From positions 379,980 through 443,979 of the forward strand of contig BCIH01000014.1 of assembly GCA_002897115.2 (NCBI GenBank): a stretch of DNA of 64,000 bases, read 5' to 3'. Below the pieces are notes generated by a model. It saw nothing but the letters and a program-made list of their open reading frames with translations, ran no database searches and was not told where the DNA came from. Made by a program: the position numbers and the translations under genes. This document shows positions 47,773 through 59,571 of this stretch, one piece after another. Source of the stretch: Prototheca cutis (Eukaryota > Chlorophyta > Trebouxiophyceae > Chlorellales > Chlorellaceae). Positions within the stretch are counted from its first letter, which is position 1. Every line of letters starts with the position of its first letter.

Positions 47773-50700
47773 ATGATGCGATGTGTGCAGGGCTCTCAAC
47801 CCGTGTGCCGGTGGAGCTCTCTTGATTGCCTGACATCCAGAGTAGCCCAGGTCGCGACTCGTCAAGCCGGCAGCCGCTGTAGATTCTCCAGGGCTTGCAT
47901 TTCATCGTTCAACCATAGTAATGCCACACCAAGGCACACCAAGGGCCTCGCGGTGGCGGCTCGGGCGGCCGGTGCGACGTCCGGAAGCTCGGCCTCATCT
48001 GACAGCCAGGACACCACGCACTACGATGCAGTCATCGTCGGCGCCGGCATATCTGGGCTGTCTGTAGCACAGGTAAGATTGGAACGGGACTAGTAGACTT
48101 TGGGCTGGCTGTCCTTTGAATTTGGGTTCGGATTCCATGTTCCACAATTGGCAAACCGTCACTTGTGCGCCGCCGGGTGCCCCCCCAAAGCGCAGGCCCT
48201 GCTGTGCCGGCATGGCGGTGCGGTCTCCAGCCTGCTTGTGACGGAGGCACAACCCTATGCCGGCGGCATCATCAGGTCTCGAGCAGAGGACGGCTATGCC
48301 TGGGAGGAGGGCCCAAACTCCTTCAGTCCCCACGACGCTGTCCTACGGACGGCGGTGGACGCCGGTGTGGCCAGCGAGCTTGTTCTGGCCGACCCCCGTG
48401 CGCCGCGGTTTGTGTACGCGGAGGGCAAACTCCAGCCCGCACCCACTGGCCGCACGCTGCTGACGTTCCGCCTGATGTCCCTGTGGGGCAAGATCCGAGC
48501 CGCCGCGGGCCTGGCCGGGATCAGGCCGGCACCACCAGGTACGATGCCGCAGGGGTAGTGCTTCAGTACTCCAACGCCCCCTCTGGATTTGCAGGTGGTT
48601 CTGCATGTATTTGTTTGCTTTAGGAGAGATTGGTCGTCAACGAATCCACGCACCAGCTAGCCTGGGCAGAGATGCCAGACCCTGGGGGCCGGCGTTCTCT
48701 CATAGTGTCGTTAAGATTGTCGTTGACCCTGACGCCCTGTCACCACATGCGGCAGACAAGGAGGAGACGGTGAAAGAGTTTGTGACCAGGAACGTTGGGC
48801 GCGAAGCGTTTGAGAAGCTGATCGAGCCCTTTTGCATGGGAATCTACGCCGGCGATGCATCAAAGCTGTCCATGAGGGCCGCCTTTCCCAAGGCAAGTGC
48901 ATAGGAGGGGGGGGGGATGATACACTGCGGGGCGTCGCACTGCCCAGCTGAGTGGGTGCAATCTATTGCAGCGCGGAGTCCTGCCAGAGCGCGTGGCTGG
49001 ATTTCAAGCAGAGTCCGTCCGGCATGGCCCTTGCTGGTGGTGTACATGCGACGCGCGTTCTCTTGCATCGCTTACTGCCACAGATATATGGCGTGGAGGC
49101 TCGAAGGGGCGGCATTCTTGGAGGCATGCTTGCTCTGCTCGGCGCGCGTCGCAAGGAACGTCGCGGACCTCGCGATGCAGACCTGCCGCCCAGGCCCGAG
49201 GTAGGAGGTTGGTGGGGTGGTTGGTTGGGCCCTGGACCCACAGCACATCGTGTTCACCACGCTGGCCGAATCCCCTCCCAGGGTCACACGGTGGCATCGT
49301 TCCGCGGCGGGATTGCCACGCTGCCCGAGGCCATGGCTCGGAAGCTTGGCAGCCACTTACGCTTGGGGTGGACGGCCCGGAGATTAGAATCCGACGGTGG
49401 CAGATTTCGGTGCGTTGACCACTGCTTTTTTAAATGGGGGCCCAGATTTGAGGCTGGGTGCCTGGCATCACGTGGTCGATCAGCAGTCTCTGCCAAAGAC
49501 GTTGACGCGCTTGGTACCCCTTCCCAGCACTGACGTGCTCGCGGCACCTTCCCTCCTGGCACCCTCAATGCAGGCTGTGGTTTGAGAGCGAGCAGGGAGA
49601 GCGGCACGTGACCGCCACCGCGGTGGTGCTGACCGTGCCTGCCTATGCCGCGGCAGCGCTGCTGGCGCCGCAGCTGCCTGGCCTGGCGGAGCCTCTGGCC
49701 GGCATAGAGTACCCACCCATCGCGGCTGTGATGTTGTCGTACCCCCTGTCTGACATCCGCCCGGAGTGTCTTGATGACCAGGGAAACCTGGCTGGTGAGT
49801 TCTTGTCGCCCTCGTGCCTGTGGAATGGGTGGAAGGCTTGGCTGAGGCAGCGTTGCAGGTGGTGCATGGATTGTTCTGTCCGTTGATGTGCGGTGGCGGA
49901 CGGGAGCGGCTCATCCTCAAAGCCGTGTATTCATTCATCCCAGAAATAGAATGCAAGAGACATCTGGTCAACTGCTGTTCTGCCAGTTGATCGTTGGTTC
50001 ATTGCCCGGCCACCCACGCTCCCAATTCCCCTTCCTGAAATGACCGACAGGCTTTGGTCAGCTGCACGCCAGGGCTGAGGACATTCGGACGCTGGGCACT
50101 ATCTACGTCAGCAGCCTGTTCCCCGGCCGTGCGCCCGAGGGCCGGGTGCTGCTCCGCAGCTTTGTGGGCGGCGGCGCCGACCCCGGCGTGCTCGCGGCCC
50201 CGGATGCCGAGCTTGCCGCGACAGTGGACGCCGACTTGCGGCGCATGCTGGTGCGCAAGGACGCGCCGCCGGCGGTCGTCGTGGCGGTCAAGCGCCTCGA
50301 CCGGTCCATCCCACAGCCAGGGTTGGGACACCTGGAACGCGTGCAGGTGCCCACGCGGCTGTTCTGTTTGGGGTTCCGTTTGGTGGAAACTGGCACGAGC
50401 TGGGGCCAGCCTCGGCAGCCTGCGGTGCAGTGAACCGTCGATTGCGAGTGCAATGATATTGTCGAGCCACATATTTACCCGCGCTGGCACTGCACCTCTT
50501 TCCAGGCTGCCCGGGATACGCTCCAGGCGGCGGGGTGGGGTGGAATGTTTCTTTCTGGCAGCTACGTCTCCGGTGCGGGTGGCTTTAGGGAAGGTCCTGA
50601 TCTCAGGGTAGGGTCATGGGGGAGAGAAACCTGGTGGCAGCGCCACGGAACCCCCCCCTCCTGACGACGCTGTGCCCCCGCGGCAGGTGTGGCGCTGGGC

Positions 50701-50778
50701 AGCTGCATGGAGCATGGCTACACGTTGGCCAACAATGTGGCAGAGTACATTGCATCTGCAAAAAGGCAACAAGCTTGA
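47773..50778 (+). CDS. PPOX: Protoporphyrinogen IX oxidase, plastid
   Basis: FAD enzyme oxidising protoporphyrinogen IX to protoporphyrin IX, shared by chlorophyll and heme synthesis. Nine exons: 47773-48072, 48196-48538, 48756-48892, 49084-49200, 49282-49409, 49574-49794, 50051-50346, 50506-50572, 50687-50778; 566 aa. The first ~75 residues are Ser/Arg-rich (transit peptide). The FAD motif is AVIVGAGISGLSVA; later blocks are GIIRS, WEEGPNSF, EEFVTRN-like, LIEPFCMGIYAGDASKLSM, ATLPEAMARKLG, the IPQPGLGHLERV segment and C-terminal FLSGSYVSGVALGSCMEHGY. Intron 3 uses a GC donor (CCCAAG|GCAAGT) supported by the conserved AAFPK-IYGVE join. ATG 47773 or the adjacent 47776 is the likely start. Confidence 0.95.
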
Positions 50779-51034
50779 GAGTGCCACTGCTGAGGGCAAG
50801 GGCTCTTCCTGTTTACTCAACGGCAAAGCCCTTTCCGCGGGCGCCCTGGTTGGGTGAGTGTTGCTGTCATCATCACCATCGCGCGTGATCCTTGCGGTGC
50901 TTGACGTGATGTCGCGGGCATTGCTCCCAATGACGAACCGCTCGTTGAATTCCAGCACCACACCCAAAGACAAAGTCGTTGCTGTAGAGTACTCATTTTG
51001 TGTACCTCATAATCGAGCTGATAATTAGATCGCC

Positions 51035-52433
51035 ATGCTGGGTGCGTTCCGCGGCAAGTTCCCGGCGGTGGTGGGAACTGCCGCTGCCTGTGCAGCTGCG
51101 GGAGGCCTGGCCTTTTGGATGGTGCGTAAACCCTTTTAAATGGGCATGGATAGGTTTGTCATGCATTTGTGGGCCGTTGGGACACACCGATGGATCAGTA
51201 CGGGCAGCGCCTGGCTAGGGAATCTCTGCATGTGCACCCACCAAGAGCAGTGCTGTGGAAGCTGGGGCATGTGAAGGGTGTGGGCCCAGGAGCGGGCATG
51301 CCTTGCTGTCGCTCGCTTTTGTAGACATGTCAGAGTCCCCTTCAAATGGTGGTGAAGCATGCCCGGTGGGTATGTGTGTCATTGGCCACTCCGAATCCCA
51401 TTGCCCCCCTGGCAGGCTGGTCAGCGCGCCTACGCCGCGGCGGCACCTTCGGCACTGAGTCCCGAGGAGTGGCGCTCCTTCAAGCTGGTCCACCGCGAGC
51501 AGCTGACGGACACGGCCCACCCGGTGTGGCTGTTCCGGTTTGCACTGCCCGACGAGAGCCAGGAAGTGGGCCTGCCCGTTGCATCCTGCCTGCTCACTCG
51601 GGCGCCGGCCACCAAGAAGGACGGCACGCCCACATGGGCCATCCGGCCGTGAGTGGAACCGGGGATGCGAGTGTGTTTGATTGGCTGCAGACTTTTGCAG
51701 AGGGTTTTGCCCTGTCGTAAGTTCACGGAGCTGTTCTGCATTGCTGTTGCACTCATTGACTTGCCACCACATGACCTCGACGCAGGTACACGCCCATCTC
51801 GTCGCCGGATGCCAAGGGCCACTTTGACTTGGCCATCAAGGTCTACAAGGGTGCCCAACCTGGCAAGGTCTCGTCGCACTTTGACCAGCTCAAGATCGGC
51901 GACTCTGTCGACTTCAAGGTGGGAGGAGGGAACTTGAGTTTCGTCGTTGGCACGCAGACCCGTGGAGTTCTTTGGGGGGATTGAAATGTGACGGAGAGGT
52001 TTCTGATGGTTTCGGGGGTTTCGCTGGGCCCATTTACACGTGCCCCTTCTTGGGGCCGACTCTGGAGCATTGCCAGGAAGCAGCGTGCCGTCATTCATGC
52101 TCAGTCGCGCCACCGTACATGTCACCCCCCCAAACCCTCCCCTTGACCAACCCATGCAGGGCCCCCTGCCCAAACTTGCGCTCAAGGAGATTGCCAGCAA
52201 GAAGGCAGTGGGCCTGGTGGCTGGCGGCACGGGCCTGGCACCCATGGTCCAGGTCGCCAATGAGGCGCTGCGCCAGGGCCTGCCCACGAAGATCTCCTTC
52301 ATCTTTGCCAACGTGTCGGAGGATGACATCATCATGAAGGACCACCTGGATGACCTGGCAGCCAAGCACAAGAATTTCAAGGTCTACTACGGTGAGAACA
52401 TATTGCATCGGGGGGGGGGGGGGGGTTTTTTTT

Positions 52434-52491
<58 letters not shown>

Positions 52492-53000
52492 TCTGTTTTG
52501 TTTACTTTGAGGGGAGGCCGTGCAGTGCATGTGCCACAGTGGCATGTGTGCTTCTTGTGTGCGAGGACATGACACCTGGTGCAGCCCTTGTGCTTGCCGT
52601 TGCCAACAAACGCATTGCCCATTCTCCTCTCGCAGTCGTGGACAAGGCCGCGAGCCCGAGCTGGAAGGGAGGTGTTGGCTTCATCACGCGGGTGCGTACA
52701 CCAGTCAGTGGCAAAGGATGGGAAGGGGAAGAACCTCTCGGGATGCATGCGATATGCGCTGGCATTGGATGCGTGTCGCCACTGACCGATTCTGCCCGTC
52801 CTGGGGCGTCCCTGCACATACAGGAGATGCTGGCCCAGCACCTACCTGCCCCCGCCGCCGACACGCTGGTCTGCGTGTGCGGTCCCCCCGGCATGATGAA
52901 TGCCATCAGCGGCGACAAACTGCCTGACAAGTCCCAGGGCCCGCTGACCGGCCTGCTCAAGGACATGGGCTACTCGGAGAGCAATGTGTACAAGTTCTAA
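51035..53000 (+). CDS. CBR1: NADH-cytochrome b5 reductase
   Basis: Transfers electrons from NADH to cytochrome b5. Six exons: 51035-51121, 51416-51648, 51786-51918, 52160-52391, 52636-52691, 52824-53000; 305 aa. An N-terminal basic segment and hydrophobic helix (VVGTAAACAAAGGLAFWM) form the membrane or mitochondrial anchor. The FAD motif is RPYTPISSPD, the nucleotide-binding Gly motif GLVAGGTGLAPM, and the NADH site CVCGPPGMM; it ends YSESNVYKF like plant and fungal homologues. Intron 4 holds an extraordinary G16-T18-G46 tract (52410-52489). Convergent with VAP. Confidence 0.95.
52410..52489 (+). repeat. G16-T18-G46 composite homopolymer in cytochrome b5 reductase intron 4
   Basis: 80 bases with no C or A: sixteen G, eighteen T, then forty-six G, starting 19 bases after the exon end at 52391. 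It is the longest of the composite tracts in the window and strongly G-quadruplex-capable in the transcript. Exact lengths may be affected by sequencing error in homopolymers. Confidence 0.9.
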
Positions 53001-53314
53001 GCAGCCACTGTTGTCACCGACCCCAGTCAGTCCCCGTTCCTGCATGGCTCGGCAATTCCAACCCCACCCAACCCGTTCCTGCGATGCTGCATTGATTCAT
53101 GGCGGCGCGGGACCACGGCGTGTGAAAACAAACTACGCACAGAGCAGTCTCGTTTCGGCGACGGCATGCCGCCGGGGCACGTCCACATTGGGGACCCCGG
53201 CGATCGGGCACGCGCGCAGTGATGGATCGGCACTGGGGAGAGGAGCAGGGACGGAACGGCAGGGCAATCATGGTGCCCACACTCCACCACGGCAAAACAT
53301 CCACGGCGGGGGCG
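53001..53314. other. Convergent intergenic region, cytochrome b5 reductase and VAP
   Basis: 314 bp between two stop codons on opposite strands; nothing recognised. Confidence 0.5.
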
Positions 53315-54797
53315 CTACTGGGGGGCCAGCAAGGGAAACTGGGTCTGCGCAAAATAGCCCAGCAAAAAGGCCAGGATCGCCACCAGTATCAGCTGTGTCA
53401 AACCGTAGGCACCCGAAGGCTTCTGCGAGAATTGCGGGAGGAGGGGGGAATCAATCAGGCATCAGCGATCAGCGCACTGCGCAGCACGTCGGATCGGCAG
53501 GCGCGGCCCGATGCGCCAAGCCTGCGCTGGGTTCCGGCGTGCAGGTCCGGCCAGGAATACGCCCAGCAGCAAACGTGCAGTCGCTCTCACCTGGACCTGC
53601 TGCTGACTTTCCACGCTGCCCTCCAGCTCAGCGAGCCGCTTCCTGATGTCCGACTTGTCCGCAGCTGCGGCCGACAGCCGCTTGTTCAGGTTGTGTGCCA
53701 TGGCTGCATTGTCCATGAGGGGGGGCCGCCTCCGTGGATGTGTCAGTGGGCAGGCTTGTTGCCGGCTGTATCATCGGCTTCCTATGCACGCGGCTAGACT
53801 GGATGCACCCTCTGTTACCACCACATGTTTAGCCACAAACACAGTCACGTACGTTCGCTGGTGGCGGGCGAGGTCGGCTCCTCGTTGCCTTCGGGCACGG
53901 GCGAGGGCGGCCTCGGCGGGGCCACAAGCACCACACGCAGCTTGGTTTGCCTGCGCATGAGAGGAGGGTGCTGAGCTTACGGTGCGTGTGGCAATCGAGC
54001 ACAGGGGCAAAGGGCAAGGTCCTCGGACAGGAGCGTGCCTGCCACAGGGCCCGAGGCAGACACGCCTGCCCCATCAGCAGCACGAGTCTGGGTGCAGTCA
54101 AAACCGACCATTGCTGCTCCATCTTCCATGGGACCCGCGGTTCTCAGCTGGGCGACCGGCCAACAAGAACAGACCTGATATCCTTGACGCGGGCGGGGTC
54201 GAAAAGATCAGAGGTGATTTCCTTGACCTCGCTCTGCTCCACCAAGGTCCCCGTCAACTTCACGCACTGAATCAGAAACTTGTCCTTGCAGTCTGCGGCA
54301 CGGACGGGTGAAATATGGAGCATGCGTGGCCTGGGTCTACCACGGACATACACGGGGGCTTCCCCACTGGAGTTCCCATGTGCGGGCCTGGCTCCATGCG
54401 TGTGCCCCGCACCTGACAGGCTGGCCGGCATTTCCCGCTGGGCCTGGAGAATAACCTGGACCTCCTTGCTGCTGTTGGGCTCCACAAAGCCGTTGCTGGG
54501 GCGCACGCAGTACTTCTTGGGACTCGTGGTCTTGACTTTGAAAGCCACTCGGTCATTGCAGGGGTTCGTCAGCGTCAACGTCACGGGCGTGTTCTTCTTC
54601 AGCTCGAACCTGCACAACAGCAGGTATCCTTGGCGACGGATCGGCGTGCAAGACGCACGGTCGGGGGATTGGCGAGGCGCTCGCTCGTCACGAGCACCAC
54701 CTCGCCGACCAGCCCCAAGTGAACCGCGCCTGATCTGCACGCACCTGAATTTCAACTCCGCCGGCGAGACGTTCAGAAAATTAGCCTTGTCCGACAT
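53315..54797 (-). CDS. VAP: VAMP-associated protein (VAP), MSP-domain ER protein
   Basis: Tail-anchored ER protein that binds FFAT motifs to form membrane contact sites. Six exons: 54797-54745, 54609-54413, 54292-54175, 53950-53849, 53729-53591, 53422-53315; 238 aa. The MSP domain runs from FLNVSPAELKF to about 125, with the diagnostic VAFKVKTTSPKKYCVRPSNG, VEPNSSKEVQVILQAQ and KDKFLIQCV. A Pro-rich linker follows, then a predicted coiled coil (~165-203; LNKRLSAAAADKSDIRKRLA) and a C-terminal membrane helix (LTQLILVAILAFLLGYF, ~209-226). The exon 4/5 junction was chosen as the only one in phase that reads into MDNAAMAHNLNKRL. All introns are GT-AG. Confidence 0.93.
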
Positions 54798-55329
54798 TTT
54801 TGAGATTCCTGCCCGCCGCCTAATGCCAGTGCGGAGGCAGGTGGTGGTCTATGGCGCGTCCAGCCACAGGTGATCCCTCCCTGCCAGGTCGGGACAAAGG
54901 CTCCTGCAACCTGGACTGAGTCAGTCGAACCGCGATTATTCTTGATCCTTTGCTTTACATGTGCGATTTTCCTTCCATCAATGAGGGCACCTGTCTCACT
55001 TTGCGGGATCAAGGTGCGATCAGCGGGGTGGAGCGGGTGCCCGCGACCTCCAAATTCTGGCTTGGTGGACGCCGCGTCCAAAGGTCGTTCACATGGTCGG
55101 GTCAGGCCGGTCCAAACCTGGGCCTTGCAATTTCACGCATGCTCGTCCCATGAACCACATGACGTGCTTGGTGGCATGGTCAGTGCCTACAGTGTCATTA
55201 TCAAAACTCAACAGGAACGAGCAGGGCCAGGCCCTGCCTGGCAGGATCGTCTCCGTGGGCCAGTGGCAACGCGCACCAGCGGGCGCCCAGGCTGCGCGCT
55301 TGGTCAATCCCAGACCAGACAGGCTCCGC
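54798..55329. other. Intergenic region, VAP promoter and ADA2 3' end
   Basis: 532 bp between two minus-strand genes; no exon, RNA or strong motif recognised. Confidence 0.45.
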
Positions 55330-58300
55330 TCAGTTGGGAAGCCACTGTTGCTCTCGGAAGAAGTCGAGCAACCTCAGCATCCTTTGTGGGTCAACCTGCA
55401 GAAGAGATCAGAGCAGCATCGAGGGTGCGCGGGCAGGGGCTGGGCACGGCAGCATCGGTGCAGCTTGAGCCGGCGGCATCTGTGTGTGTCAAGGCCCACT
55501 GCCATGGCAACAGTGGCACCCATATCCCAAGTAAGCACGGTCATGTTGGAGTTTGTGCCTCACAGGCATAGTGGTGAGCCCCTCCTCGTCCATCCCTGAC
55601 AAGCTCCACCGACCTACCTTGAAGGGGAGGGAGTCCACATCCGGCGCAGCGCCGGCACCATTGCTCTCCTTGCCTGCCAAGATGGCCGCCTTGATGGCAA
55701 GGTATTGCGCTGGAAGGTACCGCTCCGACGCGCAGAGCAGCCGCTCCTGCACGCATGGGAGCCAGAATCGGAGGCGGCAGTGTTCAATGGCAGGTTTCGG
55801 CAAGTGGCGGTCCTCCCTAGTTGTCTTATATGGCACAGGATTTTGCCAGTTGTGCACTGCAGCAGACTCAGCGCACGCCAACCCCTTTGGACTGGCACTA
55901 TCCAGGTCACTTGCCGACTAATCTGCTTGGTGCCCTTTCCCCGGGAACCAGGCATGCATTCCATCCACAGCTGAACTCCCCCGCCCCCTCCCCCAGGCGT
56001 CTCCATCCAAGCACCAGGCCCAACCCACCCCTCCCCCTGCGCACGCTCTGGATGAGGCTGTCGGCGTCGGGCAGCGCAGTGATGTCCAGCAGCGCGCCGC
56101 GCTTTCCCCTCCAAGCCGCCAGACCAGAGGTGCCACGGCCATCCTCCACTGCCATGCGCCGCTGCCGCAGGGCTGCTGCGGCTGCAGGGGTGTGTGTGTG
56201 GGGGTCCAGCAAGTGTGCAAGCGTTCTGTTCCAGAGATGTAGGGCTTGAGACCACACATGCATGCATGGAGGCAACACCTCCCACAAACTCCATCCACGT
56301 GTATTGAATGAACAGAACTGCCTGTGGGTCTGCTGGTCCATCCTGCTAGGTAAGAGGGCACACAAGAGACCCGGCCCTCGTGCATCATGCCCATGGTCAC
56401 ACCCACGCACCGTGGGCAAAGCCGAGCCCGCCGTCCAGCAAGGCCATCAGTCTCGACTCGTCCAGCGCCACCCGACTCAATCGCTGCCGTGCTGTCTGGC
56501 TCGGCGGCGCATGCTCCGCTGCAATTGTGTGTTGTGGTGGTAGGTGGGCGTGTACAGTTGAGCATGTTTACCCGGTGCGGCAGTTGTGTGCATGGGCTGT
56601 GGCATGTGCACGCACGAGGTATGTCGATGTCGTTTGCCCCCCCCCCCCCCCCCCCCACACACACACACAGCACGAAACGGACAGGCCGCAGCCACAGTGG
56701 GCTAAGCCCCCAGTCCCTGATACCTTTGCGCTTGGGCCGGTCCGGACCCTCCTCCAGTTCGTCTACTTGCTCAAATGTGCGCAAGCCCAGAGCCCGCAGC
56801 TCCTGCAGTTCCGTGATTCGAGCCCGTAGCCGCGCCTCCACCTGAAGAGCAGCAGGTATGGCATCATAATGTGGGCGTTGCCTGCCGTACCGACAGGGGT
56901 TTCTGTGCGTGTTTCCCTGGACGTCGTCCTAAAGCTGCTGCTCTTGCGGTACGTGCATGCAGGGGCCTTGCAGCCCACGCCGTCGCCACGGGGCCTCGCC
57001 AGGGCCCCCATACAAACACAGAGTCATGTAACCCCCCCCCCCCCAAACCCCACCCACCCACCACACACACAAAGTCCCGTCCATCCACATGCACGACGAG
57101 GGTCCTCCAAATTCCGATGGCAGTCCAGCCCAGCCCAAACACCGCGTACCAGCATGCCATCCACCAGTGCCTCGAACTGGGCTTGGGGCAGGAACTGCGC
57201 AAAGACGCGTAGAGGTGCGGCCATCGACCGCTCCGCCACGCTCCGTCGTCGGTCCACGGCCTGCGTGGCATGGCAGAAGACGCCAGTGGCAATGTGTCCT
57301 TCCATGGGCAAGGTGACAGCTGCGTTTACTGGAAAGAGGGGACCGCAGGCCGCGCCGGCATTCAGGCAACATTACTCCCCTCCATCGCAGCAGCGAGCAA
57401 TGGTCCACGAAAAGAACCGCGAAACTCATGGGAAGGGCTTTCCGGCCAAGCATGCTGCTCCAGAGAGACAATCCAGCTCCCGACTGCGGCATGGCAGCCT
57501 TCTGCTAGACACCTTCTCCACGCCCCGATCACATCAGCTGACTGCAAAAAGAGCCCGTTGCAGGGTCCCCATGGCCCAACCATCCTCCCGTCTCCAAACA
57601 ACCGTACCGCCTGTCGCTTGACGTTCAAGATCCCCCGGTCCAGAATGAACGCCCGGCGTCGCTCGCGCTCGTCCAGTCTGCTGTTGTACACTGCAATTAG
57701 CTCCAGCTTCTTGTTCACCACGTCCTCTGGGTCGTCGTCCCTGCAAGGCCACAGCGGGGCAGGGAGGGGTTGTTCACGAATGCAGCTTTGGCCCGTGTTG
57801 ATCATGGCAGCAGCCCAGAAGACAGGGGTTTTACACGATTGCAGAGCCAGGCCTTGCTCTATGCCGAGGTCCCCCTGCAAGCCATGGCGAGTTGATACAG
57901 AGGCCTGCACCCCGTCAATGCTCCAACTACCCTTTTTCCCAAACCCCTGGCAACCACCACGCACTTGAACTCGAGCTCGGAGATGATGCACTCCGTTTCG
58001 TGGTCCCATTCGGGATCAAATTCGTTCCGCTTGATGTTGAACCCCGTCTGCTGCGCCTCTGCCGCTGCCACACCGGCGGCCGCATCCTTGCCGCCGGCGG
58101 CAGACCCCGTCTTTGCGGAGCTGACGGGCTCCGCGCCGGGCGGACAGGGCACGGCCCCGCTGGTAGCTGGCTCGCTGGAGTGGGGCACCCTGCCACTGGC
58201 ACCGTCCGCCCGGGGCTCTATTGTCTTTGTCCCGGCTGCCTCCAGCTCGTCCTTGAGCGGTGCATCAGTGAGGGCCTCCGCGGCTGGTCGTGGGCTGGGA

Positions 58301-59571
58301 CTGGCTGCGCTGCCGTCGCCGCCGGCGGCGCCGCCGCCGGCGGCGGCAGGCTCTGCTGTGTCTGGCGAAGGCACCGGCCCCGAACCCTGCACGCTCACAC
58401 CGTCCTGGTGACCACCCGCTCTGCCATCCGCAGCTGTGCCATTCGTCGGAATGTAATTAGGTTTCGCTTCAGTGCCGTTGAGAGCGTCGCCACTAAATTT
58501 CACCTCGGCGCCGCCGGGAGCACCTTCGGCTGGTGCAGCGGGCCGAGGCCCATTGCTCACGAAGCTGCCGGCGATGCGGCGAGCGCCGTGGACGCCAGCA
58601 GTGGAGCACGCGGCAATGAGTGCCGGGATGTCCACGCCTTGCATCCCCGGGCCAGGCCTGGGCTGGGGAAAGGTATCCGTCTCGATGTAGGTGGAGAAAA
58701 AGTGTGCTCGTGCCTCTGCAGCTGGGCGGCCCAGGTGTGCACTCACCGCGTCCCAATTCCCTAGCCCGTACAGCTCTACACCCTCCATCAACAGCATCTC
58801 TTCGTCCGCCTGCAGTGTGGGGTGTCAGCATCGGAGGTGTGCGCATAGGGGAACGGGACTTTCGCGTCCTAGGTTTGAACCCGAGCCTGGAACCCACCCC
58901 CCCCTCCCACCAGGCCACGTGTGTGCGTCATCCCCGGCCGCCCCGGCCCCATCAACCCATGCCAAGTCCTGACACGACCAAACTGCCAGTGCAGCCACGC
59001 CGCACTCACCCCCCAGCCTGGGTCGTACAGCGGGAACGACTGGTTCCCAACAACGCGGTAAGCATGCCCCGCCTCGTGAGGCACGATGCATGCGCCCACG
59101 GAAAAACAGTCCAGGCAGAGATCAAAGTCCTGGCAGATGGCACAGCGGATGTGCAGGGCATTGGACAGGTCCTTGTGGCAGTAGTCGCAGTGGTACAGAC
59201 CTCGACCGGGCCTGCACTTGTAGGTGAGAGGGATATGGGCCAGTGCATGCGAGGTGAGAGGTGGCGCTCCTCAGGCTGCCTCAATGCAAACATGCGATCC
59301 ACTCGGCTGAGGCAGCTGCTCCTCGACTGGTCTGAACAGCTTGCATGTGGTGGATCAATCCAGCAGCTCCTCCCAAACATGCTCACTTCTGTTCCAGGAT
59401 GGACCGGGCGGCCGAGCCCTCCTCAGGACGATGCCGCTTGCTCCTATTCGTGCAGGAATAAAATGAGCATGCGCTACGTGTCAAACTGCATGCTTCTGGG
59501 CCGCAGGATGGCTGCCGATTCAAGGGCCGCAGCTGGACTTACCTCGTTGCCGACAGACCAGCCGATGCCAT
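55330..59571 (-). CDS. ADA2: Transcriptional adaptor ADA2 (SAGA/ADA complex)
   Basis: ADA2 links and stimulates the GCN5 acetyltransferase. Ten exons: 59571-59543, 59211-59010, 58809-57965, 57740-57608, 57260-57150, 56841-56724, 56518-56411, 56181-56045, 55746-55618, 55395-55330; 625 aa. A ZZ zinc finger spans ~15-65 (YHCDYCHKDL, CAICQDFDLCLDC). A SANT domain follows (EMLLMEGVELYGLGNWDAVS). About 180 residues of Gly/Ala/Pro low complexity precede NEFDPEWDHETEC. The central helices carry LIAVYNSRLDERERRR and ITELQELRALGL, and a C-terminal SWIRM domain ends QRMLRLLDFFREQQWL. The first coding exon is only 29 nt, set by a strong donor (GTAAGT) and phase. All introns are GT-AG. Confidence 0.94.
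56637..56668 (+). repeat. C20 tract followed by an AC repeat in ADA2 intron 6
   Basis: Twenty C followed by an AC dinucleotide array, in the intron between exons 56841-56724 and 56518-56411 (G-rich and GT-rich in the transcript). Confidence 0.85.

Noticed and set aside
58860..58900. GGTTCAAACC sequence resembling a tRNA T-arm inside an ADA2 intron
   Set aside because: The stem has mismatches and no cloverleaf surrounds it.
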